This document shows, piece after piece, positions 49,545 to 59,819 of a DNA stretch of 64,000 nucleotides. The notes beneath the pieces were generated by a model that saw only the letters and a program-made list of their open reading frames with translations, made no database searches and was not told the DNA's origin. The position numbers were made by a program, and so were the translations under genes. This DNA is from Halomonas huangheensis (GTDB lineage: Bacteria > Pseudomonadota > Gammaproteobacteria > Pseudomonadales > Halomonadaceae), in assembly GCF_001431725.1 (NCBI RefSeq), contig NZ_CP013106.1:3596001-3660000 (forward strand), read 5' to 3'. Each line of letters opens with the position of its first letter. The first letter of the stretch is position 1.

Positions 49545-51020
49545 TCACTTGCTGACATGACGCTCGTTGACATCGATGATCTTCAGGGTGTTGGTACCGC
49601 CATGGGCATTCATGTGATCACCACGGGTCAGGATCACGAAGTCACCGACGCTCGCGACACCATGGGCGACGACGCGCTCGAGTGCACGATCATTGAGTTC
49701 CTCGGCGCTCATGCCACTGGTATCGAAGGGTAGCGAAATCACGCCGCGATACAGCGCCATGCGCCGCTGAGCCACCGGGTTGTGCGCCAGGCCAATGATC
49801 GGCAGGCCAGAGCGAATGCGCGAGGCAATCAGCGGCGTGTAACCGGTCGAGGTCATGCAGGCGATGGCCGCCATGCCGGACAGGTGGTTGGCGGCATACA
49901 TGGCCGACAGGGCGATGGTCTCGTCGATGCGCTCGAAACCCTCGTGAATACGGTGGCCGGATTCCTGAGCGATACGCTCACGCTCCGCTCCCAGACAGAC
50001 ACGGTTCATGGCTTCGACGGTTTCCACCGGGAAATCACCAGCAGCGGTTTCTGCCGACAACATGACCGCATCGGTGGCATCCAGCACCGCATTGGCCACG
50101 TCGAACACCTCGGCACGGGTCGGCAGCGGCGATTCGATCATCGACTCCATCATCTGAGTCGCGGTGATCACCGCACGATTATGGCTACGCGCATGCTTGA
50201 TGATGCGCTTCTGGGTACCGATCAGCTTCTCGTCACCGATCTCGACACCCAGGTCACCACGCGCCACCATTACCGCTTCACTGGCTTCGATGATGCCATC
50301 CAGCGTCTCGTCATTGGCAACCGCCTCGGCACGCTCAAGCTTGGCAACCAGACCAATCTCCTTACCGGCCTCGCCCAGCAGACGACGCGCCTCGAGCATA
50401 TCCTCAGCAGTACGCGGGAAAGACACCGCAAGGTAGTCAACGCCGATATCCATCGCCGTCTTGAGGTCCTGCTTGTCCTTGTCGGTCAGTGCAGGGGCCG
50501 AAAGGCCACCGCCCTGCTTGTTGATACCCTTGTTGTTGGACAACTTGCCACCCACCACCACGCGGGTATGGATTTCGGCTCCAGCAACGCGATCCACGTC
50601 GAGCACGACTCGGCCATCATCCAGCAACAGGCGGTCGCCAGCGGTCACATCGTCGGCCAGTTCGCGGTAATCACAACCGACACGCGTGGCGTCACCCGCT
50701 TCCTTGTCCAGCGACACATCGATAACGAAAGCATCGCCTTCCTTGAGGTGTACAGCACTCTCGGAAAAACGGGCAATACGAATCTTCGGGCCCTGAAGAT
50801 CACCCAGCGCGGCGACACTACGCCCCAAACGATCTGCAATTTCGCGCACCTCGCTGAGGCGACGTCGGTGGTCGTCGGCACTGCCGTGGGAGAAGTTGAG
50901 GCGCACCACATCAACACCTGCATTGATCATCTTCTCGAGGACGCCCTCGCGATCACTGGCAGGCCCGAGAGTGGCTACGATCTTGGTACGGCGAATTGGG
51001 GGATGTGGCAGTCGGCTCAT
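49545..51020 (-). CDS. pykA: Pyruvate kinase
   Basis: A 491-residue glycolytic enzyme converting PEP and ADP to pyruvate and ATP. It shows TKIVATLGPASDREG, RLNFSHGSADDHRRR, MVARGDLGVEIG, the K/metal signature LVAKLERAEAV and a C-terminal regulatory domain with TRGDHMNAHGGTNTLKI. The start MSRLPHPP (51020) has GAGG 5 nt upstream; the 46-codon upstream extension is not family-like. It lies 715 bp downstream of glxR on the same strand, the pyk position of Pseudomonas gcl-hyi-glxR-ttuD-pykF clusters. A HexR box lies about 236 bp upstream. Confidence 0.96.
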   Translation of the reverse strand: MSRLPHPPIRRTKIVATLGPASDREGVLEKMINAGVDVVRLNFSHGSADDHRRRLSEVREIADRLGRSVAALGDLQGPKIRIARFSESAVHLKEGDAFVIDVSLDKEAGDATRVGCDYRELADDVTAGDRLLLDDGRVVLDVDRVAGAEIHTRVVVGGKLSNNKGINKQGGGLSAPALTDKDKQDLKTAMDIGVDYLAVSFPRTAEDMLEARRLLGEAGKEIGLVAKLERAEAVANDETLDGIIEASEAVMVARGDLGVEIGDEKLIGTQKRIIKHARSHNRAVITATQMMESMIESPLPTRAEVFDVANAVLDATDAVMLSAETAAGDFPVETVEAMNRVCLGAERERIAQESGHRIHEGFERIDETIALSAMYAANHLSGMAAIACMTSTGYTPLIASRIRSGLPIIGLAHNPVAQRRMALYRGVISLPFDTSGMSAEELNDRALERVVAHGVASVGDFVILTRGDHMNAHGGTNTLKIIDVNERHVSK

Positions 51021-51161
51021 GCTGTCCTCGATAGTGGTTCGAGATGGTGGCTCGAATATGACTTCTGGAAACCCCTGATGCACTGCCCTGCTGCGCCCAC
51101 CGCGCCCTGGAATACTCACGCCAATGATAGGAGTCATGGCGATACGGATGAGATGCATCAG

Positions 51162-51226
51162 CGATCTCTTGCGACGATCTTTTACAACGATCCTTTACAG
51201 CGATCTTTTACAGCGATTTTTTACAA
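51162..51226. repeat. 13-bp tandem repeats in the pyk leader
   Basis: Units CGATCTTTTACAA (51175), CGATCCTTTACAG (51188), CGATCTTTTACAG (51201) and CGATTTTTTACAA (51214), with a degenerate unit at 51162. About 140-210 bp upstream of the pyk start. Confidence 0.88.
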
Positions 51227-51255
51227 CCGGGAGTCGCCTACTGGGCAACTTATTG

Positions 51256-51270
51256 TGTAATTTTACTACA
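51256..51270. promoter_or_regulatory. Consensus HexR operator upstream of pyk
   Basis: TGTAATTTTACTACA fits the 15-bp HexR motif (TGTARTTWWAYTACA) at every position. On the minus strand it overlaps a TAAAAT that could be the pyk -10. HexR is encoded at 29939-30796 and is known to control pyk genes in other gammaproteobacteria. Confidence 0.7.
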
Positions 51271-51448
51271 CATCCAGCCATCAACGCGAACGCCAGCGTT
51301 ACAAGAGTCATATTGGTAGAAATTTCTCTTTCCAACAATAGCTTGAATGGCGTTATCTCAATTCAGCAAAGGATCGAAGAAATCCTCACATTCGCCTGGA
51401 AACGACACGCCAACAACGTTTTTGTAAATAAACTACACAGCGAACATG

Positions 51449-51479
51449 ACAGGCGAATGGCGCCGCCAGCTTCGCCTGT
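51449..51479. repeat. Near-perfect palindrome of 31 bp
   Basis: ACAGGCGAA (51449-51457) and TTCGCCTGT (51471-51479) enclose TGGCG-C-CGCCA, giving a nearly continuous 14-bp stem. There is no T-run, so it is not a typical terminator. Confidence 0.7.
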
Positions 51480-51675
51480 TGCCACAAACACCGAACGTCC
51501 AGCTCGAGCTGCTCGTAGCTCGATCCGGTCAAAAAAGCCCGCCGACCAGCAGGAACAGGGGGGAAGCAAGCCGGCGAGCAAGGGCCATCCGATCCACAAG
51601 AGAAACGGACGGCCCCAGCAGGCGACGACCCGACGCCTGCACTCAGGGAGCAGTCATCTCCCCTGTCCGCCATCT

Positions 51676-51708
51676 CCCCGGGCTGTCATCTCTCGAAGCC
51701 GCCCGGGG
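51676..51708 (-). terminator. Possible terminator after glxR
   Basis: CCCCGGGC/GCCCGGGG, an 8-bp perfect stem with a 17-nt loop, 28 bp past the glxR stop. There is no T-run. Confidence 0.4.
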
Positions 51709-51735
51709 CGATAGCTGACACAGCAACGGGTTACC

Positions 51736-52626
51736 TCAATCCTGCTGGCCAACTTCGTGGTCCGACAGAGCTTCGAGGGCACGCAGGATACCGGCATGAT
51801 CCCAGTCACTGCCGCCCTGTGCGGCGCAAGCCTGGAACAGCTGCTGGGCATTGGCAGTACCCGGCAGTGCCAGATTGAGACTGCGCGCCCCTTCCAGCGC
51901 CAGATTGAGGTCCTTCTGGTGCAGGCGAATACGGAAGCCTGGCTCGAAAGTCCGCTTGATCATGCGCTCACCATGTACATCGAGAATCTTCGACTGAGCC
52001 AGGCCGCCCAGCAACGATTCACGGACCTTGGCAACATCAGCGCCTGCACGCGAGGCGAACAGCAGACCTTCCGCCACCGCCTCGATGGTCAGTGCAACCA
52101 CGATCTGGTTGGCGACCTTGCAGGTCTGTCCTGCGCCAGGACCACCGATGTGAGTGACGGTCTTGCCCATCACTTCGAGTATCGGCAGTGCACGCTGGAA
52201 GCCTTCTTCAGTCGCGCCGACCATGATCGTCAGTGCCGCATTGATGGCCCCCCCCTCGCCACCAGACACCGGTGCATCGACATACTCACCACCCGCCTGA
52301 TGGACACGCTCAGCGAACTGCTGGGTGGTCATGGGCGCAATCGAGCTCATGTCGATCACTAGGGTGCCCGGCTTGAGGCCTTCGATCACTCCCCCCTCTC
52401 CGAACAGCACCTCTTCAACATCAGGGGTGTCAGGAACGATGGTGATGATGACATCCGAGGCCTCAGCCACGGCCTTGAGTGAGTCCGCCTCCTTCATGCC
52501 CTTGTCGGCGAGGGTCGCATCCAGACTGCCACGCTTGACGGTGGTCAGTTGATGACCGGCATCCAACAGATGTCCTGCCATCGGGCGCCCCATGATTCCC
52601 AGACCGATAAAACCGATATTGTTCAT
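51736..52626 (-). CDS. glxR: Tartronate semialdehyde reductase
   Basis: A 296-residue beta-hydroxyacid dehydrogenase reducing tartronate semialdehyde to D-glycerate. It has dinucleotide motif IGFIGLGIMGRPMAGHLL, substrate motif DAPVSGGEGGA and the catalytic Lys in GAGQTCKVANQIVV. Third gene of gcl-hyi-glxR. The glycerate product needs a glycerate kinase, which is not present in the cluster. Confidence 0.95.
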   Translation of the reverse strand: MNNIGFIGLGIMGRPMAGHLLDAGHQLTTVKRGSLDATLADKGMKEADSLKAVAEASDVIITIVPDTPDVEEVLFGEGGVIEGLKPGTLVIDMSSIAPMTTQQFAERVHQAGGEYVDAPVSGGEGGAINAALTIMVGATEEGFQRALPILEVMGKTVTHIGGPGAGQTCKVANQIVVALTIEAVAEGLLFASRAGADVAKVRESLLGGLAQSKILDVHGERMIKRTFEPGFRIRLHQKDLNLALEGARSLNLALPGTANAQQLFQACAAQGGSDWDHAGILRALEALSDHEVGQQD

Positions 52627-52711
52627 GATGTTACTCCTGAATTCCGTAGATCGTCGTGCAACAAATTCCGGTGAATACGATAGTCAAAAGCGCCAGTGGC
52701 TAGCGCCGCGC

Positions 52712-53491
52712 TCAACCGCGTGCCGAATCCAGCCAGCCCAGACCTTCCTGCGTAGTGGTCGCCGGCTTGTACTCACAACCAATCCAACCGTCATAACCAA
52801 GACGTTCCAGGTGAGCGAACAGGAACGGATAATTGATCTCGCCGGTGCCGGGCTCATGGCGTCCGGGATTGTCGGCCAGTTGTACATGGGCAATTCGCGC
52901 CAGGTGACGTTCGATGGTCGGCGCCAGATCGCCTTCCATGATCTGCATATGGTAGATGTCATACTGCAGCTTGAGGTTATCGCTGCCGACTTCGTCGAAC
53001 AACGCCAACGCCTGCTCGGTGCGATTGAGGAAGAATCCCGGGATATCACGCGTATTGATCGGCTCGGCCAACAGCAGAATACCCGCCTGGCCCAGCCGCT
53101 CGGCGGCATAACGCAGATTGTCCACCAGAGTCCGGTGGGCCTGCTCCTGACTCACCCCCTCGGGCACGATGCCGGCCAGGCAGTTGAGCTGGCGACAACC
53201 CAGCGTGGTGGCGTACTCAATCGCGGTATCGACACCGGCGCGAAACTCCTCGACACGATCGGGGTGGCAGGCAATACCGCGTTCTCCCGCTGCCCAGTCA
53301 CCGGCAGGCAGATTGTGCAGCACCTGCTCGAGGCCATTGGCTTCGAGACGTTGCTTGATTTCAGTTGCGGAGTGGTCGTAGGGAAAAAGGTACTCGACGC
53401 CCTTGAAGCCAGCCCTGGCGGCGGCTTCAAAGCGCTCTAGAAAGTCCACCTCGGTGAACAGCATGCTGAGATTTGCAGCAAATCGAGCCAT
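52712..53491 (-). CDS. hyi: Hydroxypyruvate isomerase
   Basis: A 259-residue TIM-barrel (AP endonuclease 2-like) enzyme interconverting hydroxypyruvate and tartronate semialdehyde. It has MLFTEVDFLERFEAAARAGF, the metal ligand region LLLAEPINTRDIPGFFL and YDIYHMQIMEGDLA. It is the middle gene of gcl-hyi-glxR, with a 13-bp hairpin in the gap to gcl. Confidence 0.95.
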   Translation of the reverse strand: MARFAANLSMLFTEVDFLERFEAAARAGFKGVEYLFPYDHSATEIKQRLEANGLEQVLHNLPAGDWAAGERGIACHPDRVEEFRAGVDTAIEYATTLGCRQLNCLAGIVPEGVSQEQAHRTLVDNLRYAAERLGQAGILLLAEPINTRDIPGFFLNRTEQALALFDEVGSDNLKLQYDIYHMQIMEGDLAPTIERHLARIAHVQLADNPGRHEPGTGEINYPFLFAHLERLGYDGWIGCEYKPATTTQEGLGWLDSARG

Positions 53492-53522
53492 TGTGGGTCT
53501 CCCTGTTTTATGGGTTGTAGAC

Positions 53523-53552
53523 CCGGTCGTGCCATCCCCATGGCACGACCGG
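53523..53552 (-). other. Perfect hairpin between gcl and hyi
   Basis: A 13-bp perfect stem, CCGGTCGTGCCAT/ATGGCACGACCGG, with a CCCC loop. Located right after the gcl stop; probably lowers or stabilises downstream expression. Confidence 0.75.
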
Positions 53553-53560
53553 AAAAAGGA

Positions 53561-55336
<1,776 letters not shown>

Positions 55337-55747
55337 GATGTATCTCCTGATATTTGATTATGATTTTTGTATACAAAAAGTTTCGACAATGATGCCAAAA
55401 CAAGTTTTGTGGAAATTCTTTTCATTATTTGTAGCAGTCACAAAAGCTCTTTGCCAGAAAAATTGGAAAAAATTTCCACAAAATTGTCGACAGTCATTGC
55501 CAATCATAAATAGATCATTGTTTTTACTTGTAAATAAGCAAAAATATATACTTCATTCATCTTCGACATGATGCAATCAAGTGGAGCAGGAAGCTGCGAT
55601 ATGGACGAGATCAAACCGTGCAAGGCGCAAGATCGATATACCTGTACGAACCAGGCAAGCATCCTTTTCCCACGAACAAGCGTTTGATAACGTATACAGA
55701 AAGTCGTATTCGGAAGAACGCCAGCCAACGCAGTCATTGGCTATACG
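55337..55747. promoter_or_regulatory. gcl control region, homologous to 59820-60242
   Basis: AT-rich sequence with, from the gcl start outward: a perfect palindrome TTTTTGTATACAAAAA (55364-55379, GntR-type core); TGGAAATTCTTTTCA (55410-55424) and TGGAAAAAATTTCCA (55464-55478), matching the IclR consensus TGGAAATNATTTCCA at 13 and 14 of 15 positions; and a second GTATAC (55692-55697). All four elements recur at nearly the same spacing before the gene at 59082-59819. No credible gene is seen here. Confidence 0.7.
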
Positions 55748-55797
55748 CAGACACGACGAATGCCCCCGGAACAGAATGCTCCGAGGGCGACGGGTTA
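55748..55797. repeat. 50-bp exact repeat (copy 1) with hairpin
   Basis: Identical over 50 bp to 60243-60292. It contains the stem GCCCCCGGA (55762-55770) / TCCGAGGGC (55780-55788), probably the terminator of the lost hydantoinase gene and now of the first TRAP operon (minus strand). Confidence 0.95.
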
Positions 55798-55866
55798 CCA
55801 GCCTGAAAGACAGCGACGAAACCTGAGGTCGGCCTTCAGTCCAGCGTCGGCAGTTTCATGTACCGT

Positions 55867-55905
55867 TCAGAATGCCTTGCTCATGCCTCGCGGGCGCGCC
55901 GGCGA
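55867..55905 (-). pseudogene. Relic of a hydantoinase C-terminus (12 codons and stop)
   Basis: On the minus strand the frame reads SPARPRGMSKAF then TGA, matching the intact hydantoinase end QPARPRGMSKGF. The DNA around it also aligns with 60361-60445, and the 50-bp repeat follows at the same distance. The rest of the gene is absent: upstream sequence changes abruptly (about 55905-55962) into the end of dctM. This is a deletion remnant. Confidence 0.85.
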
Positions 55906-55962
55906 TTGTAAATACAATCATGGTGATCGACTCCCCCCCGGCGTCACCCGCAAGACATCGTT

Positions 55963-57264
55963 CTATCCCACAGCGCCGGGCAGCCACAGGACCAGCCCAG
56001 GCCAGAGGATGATCAACCCGACGAACAGCAGCATGATGGCGAGGAACGGCAGACTGCCGAGCATGACATCACCAATCGAGCCACGCCCACGCACGCCCTG
56101 TACCACGTAGAGGTTCATACCGATGGGCGGAGTGATCAGCGAGATTTCCATCATGATCACCAGGAAGATACCGAACCACACCGGGTCGAAGCCGAACTGC
56201 ACCACCATGGGCACCACGATGGGTACGGTGGCAATCATCATCGACAGCGTCTCGAGGAAGCAGCCCAGTACCAGATAGAAGATCACCAGCGCGAGGATCA
56301 AGCCCAATGGCGACAACCCCAGATCGGCGACCCATTGGGTCAGGGTATGGGGGATGCCGAGGATACCCACGATGTAGTTGAGGAAGAAGGCTGCCACGAT
56401 GATCAGCATGATCATCGCCGTGGTACGCGCCATCGACAGGAAGCACTCATGGAGCATGGCGAGGCTCAACTTGCGATTGATCGCCGCCAGTACCAGCGCC
56501 GCCACCACACCCAGTGCCGCCGCCTCGGTGGGCGTTGCCCAGCCGCTGTAGATGCTACCCATGACAATGGCGAAGACAAAAGCTGGTGGCAGCAGGTCCA
56601 CCAGTGATACCAGCCGCTCGCGGAGCGAGGCCCGAGGTTCGGCCTCCCCGGCTACGTCCGGGCGCAACAGGCTGAAAGCAATGATGGCCAGCATGAAGGC
56701 CCCAGCCAATGCCAGACCGGGAAGTATCCCGGCAATGAACAGCTTGCCGATTGAGGTGTTGGTGATTGCCCCATAGATGATCATGTTGATGCTGGGAGGG
56801 ATCAATATCCCCAGCGTCGCTCCGGCAGCCAGCGTCCCCAGCGCCAGGCGCTCGTTGTAGCCACGTTCGGCGAATGCTGGAAGCGCTACGGTTCCGATGG
56901 TAGCCGCGGTCGCCACCGAGGAACCCGACATGGCAGCAAATACCGAGGAGGCACCGATGTTGGTGTGCAACAGCCCGCCAGGCATACGGTTGAGCCAGAC
57001 AGACAACGCACTATACATCCGTTCGGTGATGCCACTACGCAGCAACAGCTCCCCCAGCAGGATGAACAGCGGAATCGATGTCAGAATGAAGTCATTGAGC
57101 GTGCCCCAGAGGACATCGCCGAAGGAATACAGCAGCGGCGTACCCAGGTACATCAAGGTGCCGAGAGCAGCCACTGTAAAGATGGCCACCGACACGTGGA
57201 TACCAGCCCCCATCAGGCCCAGCATGATGAGAAAGCCGACCAGGACCTCGATTGCGGTGATCAT
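55963..57264 (-). CDS. dctM: TRAP transporter large membrane subunit (DctM), first paralog
   Basis: A 433-residue inner-membrane protein with about 12 segments; motifs GSSVATAATIGTVALPAF, GILIPPSINMIIYGAIT and GWATPTEAAALG. It shares long identical blocks with the protein at 61930-63231 (same length), differing mainly near residues 15-45 and 195-225. It overlaps dctQ by 4 bp (ATGA). The gene after it in the second copy (hydantoinase) is reduced to a relic here. Confidence 0.94.
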   Translation of the reverse strand: MITAIEVLVGFLIMLGLMGAGIHVSVAIFTVAALGTLMYLGTPLLYSFGDVLWGTLNDFILTSIPLFILLGELLLRSGITERMYSALSVWLNRMPGGLLHTNIGASSVFAAMSGSSVATAATIGTVALPAFAERGYNERLALGTLAAGATLGILIPPSINMIIYGAITNTSIGKLFIAGILPGLALAGAFMLAIIAFSLLRPDVAGEAEPRASLRERLVSLVDLLPPAFVFAIVMGSIYSGWATPTEAAALGVVAALVLAAINRKLSLAMLHECFLSMARTTAMIMLIIVAAFFLNYIVGILGIPHTLTQWVADLGLSPLGLILALVIFYLVLGCFLETLSMMIATVPIVVPMVVQFGFDPVWFGIFLVIMMEISLITPPIGMNLYVVQGVRGRGSIGDVMLGSLPFLAIMLLFVGLIILWPGLVLWLPGAVG

Positions 57265-57887
57265 GACGCTTTCCTCTGCGGCGTGGTGGTCAAGTCGTCG
57301 GCCTGATCCTGCAGCGCATAGTCATGCCGAGCTTCGTCCAACTCATCCTGGGTATTGCGGGGTCCGTAGTCGCTGTTGAGCGCGAGGAACCGACCGCTGA
57401 ACAACTGCCTCAGGGCATGCAGAGCAAGCAGGCTGGTCAGCACAGCGAAGACTCCCAGCCCCAGAACCCAGAGGCTCTGCGGGAGCCATAGCGGGGTCTG
57501 CAGCGGGGTGCTGGCGAGACTGCCGAACTCCAGTGTCTCGATCAGCGTCTCGACGGCCCGCCACAGCATGAACAGTGAGAAGCCGGCCAGCATCAACATG
57601 GCCAGGGCATTGAGTGGTGCCTGCGCCTTGCCCGGCAGTCTGGCCAGCAGCACGTCGACCCGGGTATGGGCGCGATGCAACAGGGCGTATGCAAAACTGA
57701 ACGAGACACCGATCGCCAGCACATAACCGCCGATCTCATCCACACCCTGCAACGAAAAGCTGAACAGCTTGCGTGCGATCACCTCGAAGGTGATCAGCAG
57801 TGACAGGACCAGCACGGCGTAGCCGGCAGCCACGGCTGCACCATGCGCCAGACTACGAGCTAACCAGTAGGGACTTCGGGATTCCAT
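57261..57887 (-). CDS. dctQ: TRAP transporter small membrane subunit (DctQ), first paralog
   Basis: A 208-residue protein with four membrane segments; QGVDEIGGYVLAIGVSFSFAYALLHRAHTRVDVLL is the DctQ core. The long C-terminal tail (about 165-208) is acidic and hydrophilic (NSDYGPRNTQDELDEARHD). It is clearly paralogous to the protein at 63228-63854. Confidence 0.92.
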   Translation of the reverse strand: MESRSPYWLARSLAHGAAVAAGYAVLVLSLLITFEVIARKLFSFSLQGVDEIGGYVLAIGVSFSFAYALLHRAHTRVDVLLARLPGKAQAPLNALAMLMLAGFSLFMLWRAVETLIETLEFGSLASTPLQTPLWLPQSLWVLGLGVFAVLTSLLALHALRQLFSGRFLALNSDYGPRNTQDELDEARHDYALQDQADDLTTTPQRKAS

Positions 57888-57902
57888 CGGAAACCTCCAC
57901 GG

Positions 57903-57926
57903 GAGCCCCGGCCACGGCCGGGGCTC
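57903..57926 (-). other. Hairpin between dctP and dctQ, first paralog
   Basis: A perfect 10-bp stem, GAGCCCCGGC/GCCGGGGCTC, with a 4-nt loop in the 52-bp gap. The second copy has a different stem at the same place. Confidence 0.75.
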
Positions 57927-57939
57927 GGGTTGACGAGAC

Positions 57940-58995
57940 TTACTGGATGCTCAGGCCGGTAACCTCACCGACGGTGGCATTCCAGTCCTCAACGCAGGCT
58001 GCGTACTGCTTGCTGCAGGTCTCGGCCCACACCGGCAGCACTGCCTCGCTGGCAATCGACTCGACCAACCTGCGGGAATCCGGATCGATCTCCACCAGCT
58101 GCATATCGTAGGCCTCATGGCCTGAGCAGCTCTGCTGGCCGGTGTTGCAGGCAATGGCGTCGTCGTTGACATCGTGGGCCAACTGCCACAGCTGATCGTC
58201 CAGGCGTGAGAATGCCTCGCTGAGTTCCTGCTGCTGCGTCTCATCAAGGCCATTCCAGGTATCCAGATTCATGAAATGTCCCTGCACCGAATACGCCAGC
58301 GGCAACGGCACGAAGCGATCGGTGACTTCCGGCCATTTGCCGTTGTTGCCGGCGGATGGTGCCGTCACACCGCAATCGGCAACGCCTCGTTGCAAGGCCA
58401 GGTAGACCTCGCTGAACTGCAGCGTCACAGGGATCGCCCCGAGGCCTTCCACCAGCCGCGACATGGAGGGAGTGAACACACGGACCTTCTTGCCGGCGAG
58501 ATCATCGACACTCTCGATATCACCATTGCAGAACATCATTTGAGGCCCAAAGGGCCAAAGCGTCATTACCTTGGCGTTGAAGCGCTCCTGCAGGCGCTCG
58601 TCAAACTTCTCGCGTACCGCGTTCACCACCTCTCGCTGAGTCTCCAGATCGGCGGCTACCCCGGCCAGATCGATTCCTTCGAAAAAGGGCTCATCGCGTG
58701 AGGCCATACCGATCTGTACCGACATGACATCAAAGGCGCCAGAGCGAAGCAGACGCAAGGCGTCGGCGGCCTCGACACCAATCGCGTCCATCGGGTTGTA
58801 GACGACCTTCAGACCGTCCATGGCATCGAGCTCGGTGAAGAAGGGCCGCTCGACCTCCTCGACATGCAGCTTGTTGCCGGAGAAGTTGCCGACCGTGCGC
58901 AACAGGGTGTCGCTGGCCTGTGTCAGCCCTGTTACCAGCATGCCAGCGGCAAGTGTTCCGCCGAGCGCAATTGTCCTGGGAGTCATGATTGGCAT
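57940..58995 (-). CDS. dctP: TRAP transporter binding protein (DctP), first paralog
   Basis: A 351-residue periplasmic protein: signal peptide MPIMTPRTIALGGTLAAGML...TQA, mature SDTLLRTVGNFSGNKLHVEE. The DctP signature region is DDLAGKKVRVFTPSMSRLVEGLGAIPV. It contains several cysteines (FCNGD, DCGV, ACNTGQQSC, ETCSKQYAAC), unusual for DctP and likely disulphides. ATG 58993-58995 has GAGGTG upstream. The C-terminus matches the partial paralog at the right edge (LPxWAExC...QYxxC). Confidence 0.92.
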   Translation of the reverse strand: MPIMTPRTIALGGTLAAGMLVTGLTQASDTLLRTVGNFSGNKLHVEEVERPFFTELDAMDGLKVVYNPMDAIGVEAADALRLLRSGAFDVMSVQIGMASRDEPFFEGIDLAGVAADLETQREVVNAVREKFDERLQERFNAKVMTLWPFGPQMMFCNGDIESVDDLAGKKVRVFTPSMSRLVEGLGAIPVTLQFSEVYLALQRGVADCGVTAPSAGNNGKWPEVTDRFVPLPLAYSVQGHFMNLDTWNGLDETQQQELSEAFSRLDDQLWQLAHDVNDDAIACNTGQQSCSGHEAYDMQLVEIDPDSRRLVESIASEAVLPVWAETCSKQYAACVEDWNATVGEVTGLSIQ

Positions 58996-59081
58996 CAGTT
59001 CACCTCGTGATTGGGATTGTTGGTGGTGGTCTTGCCCTTGCGTCGTGCCGGTCAGGAAGCGCCTGACCGAGCCTCCGGACC

Positions 59082-59819
59082 TCACGCCGTCAGGCGCGGG
59101 TCCTGGAACAGCCCTCCCCAGCCACGGACCCTTGCCGGGTCAACATTGGCCATGATCAGTGCCTTCCACACTGTCACGCTGACGGAGTCGTAGATGGGAA
59201 TTCCGATATCCTTCTCCAGGGCCTCGACAATTCCTGCACCACGCAGATTGGTGCACAGAATCGTGATTGCCTGAGGCCGGGCTCTGGCCACATCACGGAC
59301 CATGTCGACGAGAATGTCCTCGTGGTACTCCGAGAAGGAAAAGTTGCCGCGATCGTTCAGGTGACGCTCAGCGATCACCTCGACGCCAGCCTTGTGGTAA
59401 TGGCCGATGATCTCGGCCTGGATCTCGTCGAGATAAGGTGTCACCAGTCCCAGACGCTCCACACCGGTCCGCGCCAGGATCTCATTCAATGCGAGTACGC
59501 TGCTCGTTGCAGGCACCCCTGTCGTTTCGGCAATCGCAGCACATAAGTGGCGGTCTCTCTCGAAACCCAGCCAACTGGCCGAGGTACCGTTCCAGGCAAT
59601 GACATCCATGTGGGCATCACCCAGCAGTGCGGCGGCTTCCAACTGTGCTGTCGGATCGAACTGCGCAAGGGCGGCAGCATCCAGGGCGATTTCCTTGACC
59701 CTGAAACGCTGGAAGTGAGCGGTCACATCAGGTGCCAATTCCTGCAACATTGCCGACGTGTAGGGTTCCAGCACGGTATTGGATGACGGTGTCAGCATTC
59801 CGATGAGCTTGCGCTGCAT
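59082..59819 (-). CDS. Maleate isomerase / arylmalonate decarboxylase-like protein with one catalytic cysteine
   Basis: A 245-residue protein of the Asp/Glu racemase superfamily, maleate isomerase branch: MLTPSSNTVLEPYTSAML at the N-terminus, first loop VIAWNGTSASWLG (Gly78 where isomerases have Cys in ACTS) and second loop ILCTNLRG (Cys189 kept). A single cysteine at the second site with Gly at the first is the arylmalonate decarboxylase pattern (Gly74/Cys188). It could decarboxylate or isomerise a dicarboxylate from the hydantoinase pathway. Its control region is homologous to that of gcl. SD GAGG is 8 nt upstream of ATG 59819. Confidence 0.82.
   Translation of the reverse strand: MQRKLIGMLTPSSNTVLEPYTSAMLQELAPDVTAHFQRFRVKEIALDAAALAQFDPTAQLEAAALLGDAHMDVIAWNGTSASWLGFERDRHLCAAIAETTGVPATSSVLALNEILARTGVERLGLVTPYLDEIQAEIIGHYHKAGVEVIAERHLNDRGNFSFSEYHEDILVDMVRDVARARPQAITILCTNLRGAGIVEALEKDIGIPIYDSVSVTVWKALIMANVDPARVRGWGGLFQDPRLTA

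Larger units (their letters stand above)
51021..51735. other. Long non-coding gap between pyk and glxR
   Basis: Contains, left to right: the pyk leader, the 13-bp repeat array (51162-51226), a consensus HexR box (51256-51270), an AT-richer stretch, a near-perfect palindrome (51449-51479), a TCGTAGCTCG fragment of the dispersed element (about 51508) and a GC-rich part with a hairpin (51676-51708). No trace of the glycerate kinase gene (ttuD) expected here was seen. No convincing ORF. Confidence 0.65.

Noticed and set aside
49782..51260. 492-codon open frame antisense to pyk
   Set aside because: Shadow of pyruvate kinase; composition (His, Arg, Thr, Gln rich) is typical of antisense frames.
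51363..51673. Possible remnant of ttuD/glycerate kinase in the pyk-glxR gap
   Set aside because: Six-frame reading gave Cys/Arg-rich peptides with none of the glycerate kinase motifs.
55581..55826. Small ORF upstream of the first TRAP operon
   Set aside because: Overlaps the 50-bp repeat and homologous control region; the matching region at 60 kb has no corresponding frame.
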